Shown here in pieces: positions 22,972-34,430 of a stretch of 64,000 bases of DNA (its first letter is position 1; each line of letters begins with the position of its first letter). The position numbers were made by a program, and so were the translations under genes. Location of the stretch: contig OW051494.1 of assembly GCA_932521035.1 (NCBI GenBank), positions 7,178,001 to 7,242,000 on the forward strand, in the 5' to 3' direction. The stretch is from Oscheius dolichura. Taxonomy: Eukaryota > Nematoda > Chromadorea > Rhabditida > Rhabditidae. The notes beneath the pieces were generated by a model. It did not search any database. It was not told where the DNA came from and was given only the letters and a program-made list of their open reading frames with translations.

Positions 22972-25078
22972 ATGAACAATGCATCATGTTTGCCGTTTCG
23001 AATGCTGACTACGGTGAAAAAACTGAGAGTAAACGATTGTTCTGTGGTGCTAAGAAGATCTGCAGCTGTAGTTCACCAAGTTAGGACAAAGGTGCCAGAA
23101 GGTAAGAATAAGTTTTTCCCTTCCATATAGTTTCAGATGGACTCACACTATCCGACTTTATAAAGCCAGGACGACCAAGACTACCAAAGATTCAGCCAAC
23201 TAAAGAAGAGTCTAGTGCTTATCTGACAGTTGAAGATATTTCGGGACAAGGACGAACAGTCAAATATGTTACTTATGGATGCCAAATGAACGTCAATGAC
23301 ATGGAAGTCGTGCGGTCAATTCTTCAAACAAATGGGTATATAGAAACTGAAGACCTAGAGAAAGTCAGATATTTTCATTTTATTTTGCAGTTTTTTAGGC
23401 TGATGTTGTGGTTCTTATGACATGTTCTATTAGGGAAGGAGCCGAAGATAAAGTTAAAAGAGAATTAAAACGTATTAAAACAACAGCGAAGCGCTCACAA
23501 ACTGTCGGGGTTTTAGGTACTATTTGCTCGTTCTGATATAAAGTTTTTAGGTTGTATGGCTGAACGGTTACGCCATGATCTGTTAAAAAGCAAAGGTTTA
23601 GTAGACGTTGTTGCAGGTAAATTAATTTTTTTTAACAGATTTGAAAACATTTCAGGACCCGACTCATATAGAGATCTACCTCGTCTTTTAGCCATAACAA
23701 GAGCGGGTGTAAACGCCATAAACGTTCAACTGTCTATTGACGAAACTTATGCTGATGTTGCTCCAGTTCGAGTAGATAGAGCAGCCAAATCAGCATTTGT
23801 GTATGTTTTTTTTAAATCAGATGTTTGTCTATTTTAGATCTATAACACGAGGATGTGACAATATGTGCACATATTGTATAGTACCACTTACTAGAGGACG
23901 GGAAAGGAGCAGGCCTATTGATTCCGTGCTAGAAGAAGTAAAGAGACTACGCGACGAGGTTTTTATTTGATTAGCTCGGTTTAATATAAATGTTCAGGGG
24001 GTTCGTCAAATTACACTTCTAGGACAGAATGTTAATAGTTACCGTGATATGTCCGAGTCATCGTATGTTATACAAGACTTAAAAGATACAACAACCGTGC
24101 CAGGATTTAAAACTGTTTATAAGTTAATGGGGTTAGTATTTTTAAACAACTAATGTTTAGACAAAAAACTGGAGGAAGAACTTTTGTTACGCTGCTGGAG
24201 AAAGTATCAGAAATAGATCCTGAAATGCGAATCCGTTTTACATCACCTCATCCTAAAGATTTTCCTATTGAAGTAAAACATAGGGTAATTTTAATTCGTT
24301 TCTCAGGTTATTGAATTGATACGCAGCAGACCGAACATATGTAACCAATTGCATATGCCAGCCCAAAGTGGATCTAACTACATCTTGGACAAAATGGGGC
24401 GTGGATATTCCCGAGAAACATATTTAAATCTTATTGAAAATGTACGTTCCATATTACCAGGTGAGCTCTTTTCTTTTTAGCCGTGTAAAAAATCCAGATG
24501 TTGCTATTACAAGTGATTTTATTGCCGGATTTTGTGATGAGACTGAAGATGATCATTTATTGACCATTGACCTTATGCGCCGAGTGAAATATTCAAACTG
24601 CTATACGTTTCCCTACAGTATGAGAGAGGTAAATAATTCTCGAATCGGTCCATTATTTTTCCAGAGGACTAGAGCCCACTATCATTTGATGGATAATGTT
24701 CCTGAAGACATAAAGCGAAGAAGACACGAAGAGCTTGCTCGTATATTTAGAGAAGAAGCATTTGAATTAAATTCCCAATTGGTAAACTCACAGCAGCTCG
24801 TTCTTGTGGAGGGGGTATTTTTGAGTATTTTTCTATGAAAATACGTTTTAGTCGTCAAAGCGTTCAACATCAGATCTTCAAGGTAGAGCCGACAATGGAA
24901 CCAAAGTTGTATTTAAAAACACTGGGAATTATCTTCCTGGCGATTACGTAGCGGTCAAGGTGATTTTTGTCGTTGGGCCGTCTTTACGTAGGTTTAGATC
25001 ACTTCTTGTTCGTCACAAACTCTTCTGGGAAACGCTCTTCACAAATCATCACTAGGCAGATTCTATAGTAATTGTTAA
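22972..25078 (+). CDS. cdkr-1: CDK5RAP1-type tRNA methylthiotransferase (MiaB family radical SAM)
   Basis: Adds a methylthio group to N6-isopentenyladenosine at tRNA position 37, mainly in mitochondria. Family order is complete: N-terminal methylthiotransferase domain with three conserved cysteines ([33 protein letters not shown]), then the radical SAM CxxxCxxC motif ([20 protein letters not shown]), [48 protein letters not shown], and a C-terminal TRAM domain ([20 protein letters not shown]). About eleven short introns, many 35-45 nt. The N-terminus ([20 protein letters not shown]) is basic, compatible with mitochondrial import. The stop is 69 bp from the convergent SepSecS stop. The symbol is given by family, not by confirmed orthology. 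Confidence 0.93.
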
Positions 25079-25147
25079 AACTACTTTATTGCCTTATAAA
25101 TATTATCGCAATTTCTCGAGATCTGCCCGCAAACTACGATTTAAATG

Positions 25148-27000
25148 TCACTCGCCCTCCTCGCTATCTTCGGAATCTCTTCTCAGAAGAGTACTCTGTT
25201 TTAATTGGCGACTAAATTTGTCGTAAGCGTTTGTTAGACGTGCAAAGAGCTCATCGACTTCTTCATCAGTCATTCCTTAATTTACGTTATTGTGTGAAGT
25301 ATTTAGCGATACCAATTCCACACGCTAGATTCAAATAACCCCCATGCTGCTCATGCGTGTGGGAGCCGAAGTTTTTAAAGTCGTAGTCACATCCAGATAT
25401 ACGCGATATATCTGTGGTGCTCGTTACAACCCTATATTGGTTTATATAGCAAATCACACTACTTACCTAGCCCCCGTAACACCTCTGCTGAAAAGCACAG
25501 AACCAAATAAACTTTGCTTATCTTGAGGTATTGAAGATATTGTAATAGCAAGACTAATATGATTATCTTCCACATCGTAAACAAATTCTCCGATATCAGC
25601 TGCAAAGTGTTTCAAGCGACTTTTCATTTTTAAATATAGCCTAGAGGCATAAATGATGTCATAATTAATATCCGTTTACCGTTTTTGTGTTTCATACGAT
25701 TTTACTAGCCCATCTGCACCTTGATGCAACAGTGTGAGAACAAAATCTCTTGCTGGAACAGAAGATGCTCTACCTATTTAAAGCAATGGTAATCAATCAG
25801 AATAGTTACCTGGATATGATTCTGCTATATTGTTTATTGTACTTTTCTTGCACACTGCAATAATTGCACCACCAACAGGAACTTGAAAATTCTTATCTAG
25901 TGACTGAACAACAGCATCAATCCGGCCTGCTGAGTGAGCCTTAATAAAAATACACTCTTTTCTGTAAATAAAAAGTACAGTGTTGATTCGGCGAAGACAC
26001 TCATCACTTTGCAATCCATATGCATTATTAACAACATGAGGAACACCATAAAGTTGGCACAACGCTGCAATTTCTTCTAGAGAATCTGGTGATCGAGGAG
26101 CAAAGCATGATGATGTAGAAAGAACGCAAAGAATCTGAAAATAAAAGTTTGCCCCCAATACAATGAAAACGACTTACCTGCTCGGCACCTTTTTCCATCA
26201 CAATATTTAACTGTTCCAAATTGGTCACTAAGGCATCACCCACTCTTACCGGATTAACAACTATGGGGTCGTATCCTGAAACATTTTCCGTCAGATTAAA
26301 CAACGCGACCAACCAGCATGCATGATTGATTTCAAACAACTTTTTTGGTCAACCCTTAACCAGACGACATATCGAGCAGAAGGTCGCTGGCGACGAAATG
26401 TAGTCATACAAAGAGAAAGGCTCATTCCGGTGCACAGAGGCACAACAATTGCGGCCTTACAAGAAGTAAAACCTACAAAATAACCGTTATAATTGCAAGT
26501 AGAAATACCTAGAAGCTTTAGGGTTTGATGAGCAAAATCATTAGCGAGGCTTCCTAACATTGAGGAACCTAATGCTTTTGGTTGCACTTCAGTGAGATTT
26601 CCACTTCTTCCTATTCCATGTGACATGCTAAATAATCAAGACCATTTACATATTTTGATCTTCTTCTACTTGCAGTGAAGTCTTTTCACTAAGGGGCATG
26701 TAACTCGTCCTTCACGCTCTCCGGCCCCAATATTTTGCTGAGATTGGATTCAAACTGTATTGCGACTGAATGATACCACATCGATACGATTATTGGAGTC
26801 ATGACTAGCCAACCAGTTCAAGAAAAATTCTAACTGATACTCTTGCCAGCCAATTTCCGGAATACCTTGCTATAAATATTAAAAAACCTACTATATCTAA
26901 ATGAACGTACCTTTTCGAATAGAGAATGGATTAGTTTGTCTACAGACTTCTGCACAATCCGAGAGTACTCCCGTTCTTTCTTTCCAAATATAGAGCTCAT
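25148..27000 (-). CDS. secs-1: SepSecS: O-phosphoseryl-tRNA(Sec) selenium transferase
   Basis: A PLP enzyme that converts phosphoseryl-tRNA(Sec) to selenocysteinyl-tRNA(Sec). The first exon ([20 protein letters not shown]) is followed by [17 protein letters not shown] and, after a short intron, GAGEREGRV, a family signature. Then come [83 protein letters not shown] and [18 protein letters not shown], with the PLP lysine in SLDKNF, then [13 protein letters not shown]. The C-terminus ([15 protein letters not shown] ..) ends in an acidic stretch before TGA at 25148-25150. Many short introns. Its presence means the organism keeps a selenoprotein pathway. Confidence 0.94.
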
Positions 27001-27436
27001 TCTAAATAAACTTGATATATTGAAAGAGACAAATAAAAGTAAACGTAATGAGAGAATCAGTGAGGCGAATTCAATAGCACAGCGGGTGCCGTCGCTTGCA
27101 GTCGTAAAGCCGGATACGAACACGCGTTTTTTAGTAACAATGAAAGCATTTTGGTGCTCTTGGGGCAGACAACAGGGATGCATTTGACCAATGCGGTACA
27201 GGGGTTCAATCGTGAGAGCAAAAAGTTGCAATGCATTTCCACTGCAACGAATGACTGTCCCGGGAGGTTTTCTTCATATATATTCGTTGCAGTGGAAATG
27301 CATTGCAACTTTTATATATATATATATATATATAGACACCAACGTCTAGACTTTGATAAAATTTCTTACTACTTTTGATCAATTTTCATATTGTGAACTC
27401 ATGTTCTTTAGCTTTCAGGGTGGATTTCAGGCCGCT
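27001..27436. promoter_or_regulatory. Divergent intergenic region with a perfect hairpin and a TA microsatellite
   Basis: This is the gap between divergent SepSecS and AKTIP. It contains a 32-bp perfect inverted repeat (27221-27252 and 27282-27313, 29-bp loop) followed by a (TA)n run at about 27313-27334. An acceptor-like CTTTCAG at about 27412-27418 precedes the AKTIP start. I see no convincing coding sequence on either strand. Confidence 0.6.
27221..27313. repeat. Perfect 32-bp inverted repeat (hairpin)
   Basis: The left arm begins AAAAGTTGCAATGCATTTCC and ends CTGCAACGAAT. The right arm is its exact reverse complement (27282-27313). The 29-bp loop contains GTCCCGGGAGG. Each arm also contains the palindrome TGCAATGCATT-like core. 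It is immediately followed by a (TA)n tract. It could be a tiny MITE inserted at TA, a cruciform, or a precursor-like RNA hairpin; perfect identity implies youth or constraint. Confidence 0.85.
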
Positions 27437-28635
27437 ATGAAACAACGCCTTTCAGTAGCGCTGGGCCGTGCTTCTGGGGATCGTGAATGCGGTTTTGGTG
27501 AAGAAGTGCGGGTAATGGAACCATTAACACTCCTTCCATCTTTCTGCGCTCAACACGCATTGGACGCTGAATAGTAAGTTGGTAATATTTAAAACTCTAG
27601 ATTGTTGAAGCTCGCGAATATGTCGGAACCCCATCGATGGTATATATATCGTTCCCAGCGCAAAAGATTCGCATTGTAAGTTTATAGTATCACATCCTTA
27701 TTTTAAGATGTAGGCTGGTATGGTACGGTTTTTATACGTGCAGGTGCCTTTTCTGGAGGAATTTTCCGTTTTACTCTGAATATTCAAAAGGATTATCCTG
27801 CAACAACGCTTTTACCCGTGAGTTCATTGTTCTTTATTCTTATAGATTGCAGGAAATGGTTTTTGACCTTGCAATTTTTCATCCACATATTACAGGAAAT
27901 ACTCATCTTTTAGAACTAACACGGTAGCTCTATCTTTTTTTTAGAAGCTACTAATTTAAATAGATACTTTCCTGATGGGTGGAAAAAAGACAAACATCAT
28001 ATTCAATATGTACTTTTGGTTGCACAGGTTTGTGAACTGGTTTTCCTTATTTTGATTAGAGGATATTCTTTTCATTGGACGCCGATTACGAATCATGTGC
28101 GAATCCAAAAGCAGCCAAGTTATGGAGAGATGACCGTCAAAAATTCAAGTAAGTCATATATCACGTCCATTGAGTGAGTAATTCTAGCGAAATCGCAAAA
28201 GAATGCGTAAACGAAAGCCGTTCACATGTTTATGATGATCCACCAAGTGACGACCCAAATTCAATTAGGTATTTATGCAATAATTTCAATCTTGTTTAGT
28301 TTTACACCGTGGGACTCATCTGTTCATGATAAAACGAGACAGAAGATGAAATACGTTATCTTGCCTAAGGTGACATACAGCGGAATTTCTTGGTTTGACG
28401 TGGACAGACTGGCCTGCATAGTAGAACCCCTTCAGGTTTGCATCTATCCAATTATATTCAACAACAAGGTTTACAGCGGCTGGTTGATATATCGCCAAAG
28501 TATAACCCAGGATGTCGTTCCGTTCCTATTGAACGACTCGACTTTAGTGGAATATCCGATCCTATTGCAACCAAAAATGCAGATTCATCTCGAACATCTT
28601 CCTTACCTGAAGACATCGAAATTTCTGATATATGA
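27437..28635 (+). CDS. AKTIP/FTS homolog (catalytically inactive UBC-like protein)
   Basis: A ubiquitin-conjugating-enzyme variant that, in the FTS-Hook-FHIP complex, links vesicles to dynein. The start is MKQRLSVALGRASGD. The UEV domain follows as short exons: YIVEAREYVGTPSMVYISFP, YGFYTCAGAFSGGIFRFTLN, DYPATTLLP, FDLAIFHPHITGNTHLLELT, and RYFPDGWKKDKHHIQYVLL. No cysteine is seen at the usual active-site position (near HPHITGNTHLLEL). The AKTIP-type tail EIAKECVNESRSHVYDDPPS and SFTPWDSSVHDKTRQKMK matches human [20 protein letters not shown]. The final exon is an acidic disordered tail ending EDIEISDI with TGA at 28633-28635; AATAAA follows at about 28648. An 85-bp exon-intron piece of this gene (27664-27748) is repeated at 29544-29628. 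Confidence 0.88.
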
Positions 28636-29167
28636 ATGATTCGTGATGTAAATAAACTGTAAATAATGCTGCAGTCTTGCTTTTTTCCTTATATCACAGC
28701 TCGCCGCGGAAGAAGAGAGGTCAATGCGACAGTGGTCGTGCCAGGACCAGTGCAATTTTTGCTCTTCGGCCAATACAACTTTGTCGAAGTCAGCGAGACA
28801 AAACGACACATTTTTAATTTTTTCTGTAAATTGCAATCGATCCAGCATGTTCGAAAGAGCCGGAAGTAATTTTTGGGGGTGATGGAAATGTACCATTGAA
28901 AAGAAAATGGGTTTTTTGAGTTTTTCAATATCAAATCCTAAACAGATTTTAGTGAGAAAATTACTTCCTGATCAGTATTTTTTTCTGTATCGAATGAACC
29001 CAAGAACACCAAAAATGAATATCTAAATAAGGCTGCCAGACGTCGACAAAGTTGGATACCGTAATTTGAAGAACAAAAAGCCCGGCCGTTTGCTGTTTAC
29101 ACACTGTTTCTGTCCAACTCTTCACTTTCGAGAACTTCACGATATTCTGTAAGCATCTCTTTCTCAA
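28603..29167 (-). CDS. Hypothetical small protein, uncertain
   Basis: Not recognised. Two minus-strand open segments look protein-like: 29167-28961 (FSKVKSWTETVCKQQTAGLF then VLQITVSNFVDVWQPYLDIH) and 28896-28603 (HPQKLLPALSNMLDRLQFTE then CLADFDKVVLAEEQKLHWSW). I could not find a GT..AG intron joining them in frame, so they may be separate or a degraded gene. The lower segment would overlap the last codons of AKTIP on the other strand. Confidence 0.2.
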
Positions 29168-29254
29168 AACTGTGACATCCGATTTTTTTATTGTTCACGG
29201 AAATCAATTAGCCACTTTATGGGGACTATTTGAAGTTATCAACGAAAGAATATC

Positions 29255-29512
29255 ATGGTGAAAAGTTATCTTTCGAATTTTGCTGTGTTTGATTATTTTT
29301 CCGGTTATTTCATAGTATTTCGGGGTCGGCAAGACACGAGAAACGGTCAGAAATACATAAAAATGGTATTAGCATTCGAGCACTGCGCGAATTTTTATAC
29401 CTTTAAGGTATTGGCCTCGGCGAGCTGTGATATATTAAAAATCGTTCACAAAGCGCTTCACGGTAGGAACTTAGCTCTCCAACAGATCAAAAACGGAATG
29501 GATGAAGAATAA
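29255..29512 (+). CDS. Hypothetical 85-aa ORF
   Basis: An uninterrupted plus-strand frame encoding an 85-residue protein with a hydrophobic start (FAVFDYFSGYFIVF) and a charged end (LALQQIKNGMDEE). No family is recognised. It stops just before the duplicated AKTIP fragment. It could be chance. Confidence 0.18.
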   Translation: MVKSYLSNFAVFDYFSGYFIVFRGRQDTRNGQKYIKMVLAFEHCANFYTFKVLASASCDILKIVHKALHGRNLALQQIKNGMDEE

Positions 29513-29543
29513 GATGATCCTCTTTCTTTTTATTTTTTTTCTT

Positions 29544-29628
29544 AAGATTCGCATTGTAAGTTTATAGTATCACATCCTTATTTTAATATGTAGGATGGTA
29601 TGGTACGGTTTTTATACGTGCAGGTGCC
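29544..29628 (+). pseudogene. Duplicated fragment of the AKTIP gene
   Basis: These 85 bp match 27664-27748 at 83 positions; the two differences are at about 29587 and 29595. The matched piece spans an exon end, a whole short intron and the start of the next exon (TACGGTTTTTATACGTGCAG). No other AKTIP exon is repeated nearby. To the right it runs into CCCCCCCTCC and an A-rich run. It may be a local duplication remnant or an assembly artefact. Confidence 0.85.
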
Positions 29629-29758
29629 CCCCCTCCAACAAAAAAAAAGCAAGCGAGAAGACCATTTACACTGAACTTTATATAAGCACACGACTCGGAG
29701 AAATCGTTGCTATACTCATAATATACAAAGGTGGAGTGAGATCGAGTTATGTCAGTTA

Positions 29759-31289
<1,531 letters not shown>

Positions 31290-32634
31290 GGCTGAAAAAG
31301 ATCGTTCATAGACATACCATGTTTTAGAAGAGCATGAAAAAGAACTGCAACAAAATGAAAGAGCCGAGATTTGAGAAGGTGAATTATTTTCCAAATAAAT
31401 TTGACCAGGAAAATCAATGGTGATGACAACAGCAAGTAAAATCAGCAGCTGTAAAATAGGAGCACCAACCACTGGAACGGACACCGAAGACTGAATGGTA
31501 CAGCCAGACGCGAAATCAACCGCTCCGCCCCGACGAGTTGCAAAACGCGACGCGACCGCTCGCTAAGCCCAAAGGACGCGTGAGCTTGATCAGGTGTCGA
31601 AATAGAGCGGCAATTTCAAGACCCCAAATTTATAATCCCTGTAAAGCCAGAAAACATTACCAACCCAGCCTCAAGTTGGTAAGCCAACCAGCAAGAACAC
31701 AAAAAAGGAACACGGGAAATTCGCAAATAATACTTTTTAAAAAGTTCTTTTGATCCTTGATGATGAATTAGTCTAGATGTAATAGATTCGTGCCTATGAG
31801 ATATGCTCTTTCCTTCGCACAACTGGAACGGACATAAAGTTGGAGAAGAGAATACAATGAAGTGAAATAAATGAAACTCGGCCGGAAAGACCTTTTATAA
31901 CCGACAGTGAGCATATCTTCTAGAGCGTCTCGTTCCCTTGCGAAACCGGATTGCGTCACTCGTCGCCCGACCAGGGATTTGTCACCGAGAGAAAACTCTA
32001 GGCAAACAACTGGAAATATGAGGTGAACGTCTGGGAAGTGTTGCACTTTGTATTCTATAAAATATCCTCTGCTGATAAAAATGAGCTTCATTCTAAACTT
32101 TCTGATTATTATCACTAGAACAAAGGTCGTCTATGTCATTACTATTTCATGAGGCAAATGAGGTCCGAATGAACTTCTGATTAGTTCAGCTCGAAAAGTA
32201 CCACTGAACGATCAAAGGGGAAAAGAAGGTCAGTACGTGGCGAGGTCGAGGGGACGAATAGTGCAGCCGGTCGGAAGAGCAGATCGATTCGAGAGAAAGG
32301 ACGAATGGCAGCTGGGCCACCCGCCGGGGGCCGGCTCGCCTCGGAAAACGCTATATACACCACCTGGGCATGCTCCGACCACCTTCCAATCCCTTCCACC
32401 GTTTACTACAAGCGATCAGCCGGGGAAAGGGAATGTTTTCAAAAACAGCGGTCATCATTAGCCGTGTACTTGGCGGTGCTAGCTGGGGGCCGGCGAGCAG
32501 TGGTCACGAGAATGTTCCCCACCGAAAACACACTCTATGGAGAGAGGTGCCCAAGTCGTCCAAAGGTCATTCCCTGCCGCCGGTTCCAGTCATGAAACCG
32601 GCCCGTCCTGATCATTACAATCGAATCTTTATTC
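31290..32634. promoter_or_regulatory. Upstream region of polyubiquitin and spacer to the arrestin gene
   Basis: No convincing coding sequence. An open frame continues upstream from the ubiquitin ATG to 31484, but the acceptor immediately before the ATG makes that frame likely 5' UTR intron. The base composition changes at about 32200 from AT-rich to GC-rich. The remainder (32200-32630) has overlapping chance ORFs on both strands. Confidence 0.4.
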
Positions 32635-34430
32635 TCAGCAATAGACGAGTTTCTCCTCGAGGATGTTCACCGTGCTCGTCTTCTTCTCCTTCCTCTGGGT
32701 GTGCATCATGAATGCCGCCTGCTTGTTGGGGTCCCGGTAGCCGCGGGAGGTGACTGTGATAGGCACCTCGCACTCGATACCTAGACAGGAGGATGACACG
32801 GGCCGGGCGGCGTCTCTCACCCGGGGTGGCGGTCAATTTCAAAACATAATGGATGGTGATGATGGAGGTCTCCCCGTTGCCGCGGTTGTATCCCTCGGTG
32901 GGGGGAGCCCCGTCCGGGATCCGGATTAGACACCTCTCGAAGACCTGTAAGCTGTCCTTCTGCCCTGGGAATACGAGCCGAACCGGACCGCCTTGCTCCG
33001 CGCCCGGACGGAGCCGAGTGGGATGACCTCCAGGAGTTGCTCGCTGAGCTTCTTCTCGTCCACGTGCTCGTACCTAAACGTGTTATCACTCTGATCACGC
33101 GGGCCACCCCGGGACAAATAAGTAAACGTGATGGTTATTGTTGTTTGGAGAGGGGCTGTTCGCCAGGGACTACTCCCCTCACGAGCCACTTGAAGAGACA
33201 TAAGGGGTGCCCCATAAAGAAGGTCGGGATGCTCGAATGCCCCCACCTGCTCATGGCCTCGAACTGGGTCTTCATGTGCAGCGCCAAGGTACAGTCCTTG
33301 AGTCCCTTCCTCGTTCGGTTGTTGACGGCCACCTGGGCCTCCATTGTCTGAATATTACTCTCCTCCCGCCGATAACAACCCGGTCCACCTCTCCCAACTT
33401 GTATGCCGTCCTGGGCAGGGAGATGACGATGGTGACGCAGCCGAAGGGAAGCGTACAACAAGTAAAGTCGACCTGAAGGGGGGTGGTGGCGGGAGGAGGG
33501 GCAGGAGGACCTCGTCTTTGAAGTCGATGGGGGTGAGGACATTCATCGGGACGTCGTCGAAGAAGGACCGGGAGAGGACGACCACGGGAAAGCATTCGGA
33601 GCAGGTGGCCTGAAGGGAGGATGGGTGGACGAGAGAGTAGGGGCACCTGCTCCGTGTTGCAGTTGAGATTGATCTTGACCTGGTAGCGGATGGTGCCGAA
33701 CTGGCTCTCGTAACTGCTGGGGGCATTCTCCGGTACCAGCATCTGCAATCCCCTCCCTCATCCCGGCAAAGGCCACGACCCACCTGCAGAGGGAACTGAT
33801 GCTTCCCGACGGGCAGCCTCATCCCCTCCGGACAGAGACCCAGCTGCATATTTACGAAGACCTTGAAATAGAAGCCGATCCCCCGAGATGTCTTACCTTC
33901 TCTGTCTCGAAGATCTTGTCAGTGTGGATATTGACCCACCCGGTTCGGCCGACTCCCTTGATCTCCGCTGTCAGCGAGTGGATCACCGTATCCGGGTCGG
34001 CCGAGTCTATCAGCACCTATAATCGTCGTCCTCCTCTTGTCTCCCAGAGGATAAACCTTGGCTTGAAGCAGATCTCCCGCCAGGACACGTGGCTCGGCCA
34101 TCACGATGTTGACCTGCGTCGTCGGCATCTGCAACAAGCGGGTCATGGAATCAGCCGACCACCGTTGATCCCCGGCCGCTTACCCCGAAGTCGCTCGGCA
34201 GGACTGGGAACCTGGCTAGCATTCGGATGAAACCCAAGAAGTATTCGGAGAGAGATTCGAGGAGGTATTCAACACCAGAGGGAAAGTGCCATTCGCACGC
34301 CCCATTGTCACCGCCCGCTGGGGGACGTCGTTCTCCCGCTCACCTTTATCTCCGGAGCCTCGTAGCTCGGTAGGAAACTCTGTGCGAACTGTTTCAGAGC
34401 CTGTCCAACGGATTGCCGACGATTGGCCAT
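32635..34430 (-). CDS. Arrestin-domain (alpha-arrestin-like) protein
   Basis: An arrestin-fold protein of the ARRDC type, which usually adapts membrane cargo to trafficking or ubiquitin machinery. The first candidate exon starts MANRRQSVGQALKQFAQSFL at 34430. Arrestin_N follows: QVNIVMAEPRVLAGDLLQAK, then ADPDTVIHSLTAEIKGVGRT, FVNMQLGLCPEGMRLPVGKH and the diagnostic ENAPSSYESQFGTIRYQVKI. Arrestin_C comes as short exons: SLPRTAYKLGE, MEAQVAVNNRTRKGLKDCTL, EKKLSEQLLEVIPLGSVRA, IRIPDGAPPTEGYNRGNGET, SIITIHYVLKLTA and ECEVPITVTSRGYRD. It ends NILEEKLVYC, TGA at 32635-32637. Introns are about 35-60 nt. I see no PPxY tail. The link of the first exon to the domain is inferred. Confidence 0.82.

Noticed and set aside
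33037..33351. Plus-strand ORFs over the arrestin gene
   Set aside because: The minus strand carries conserved arrestin motifs in order; the plus frames are shadows.
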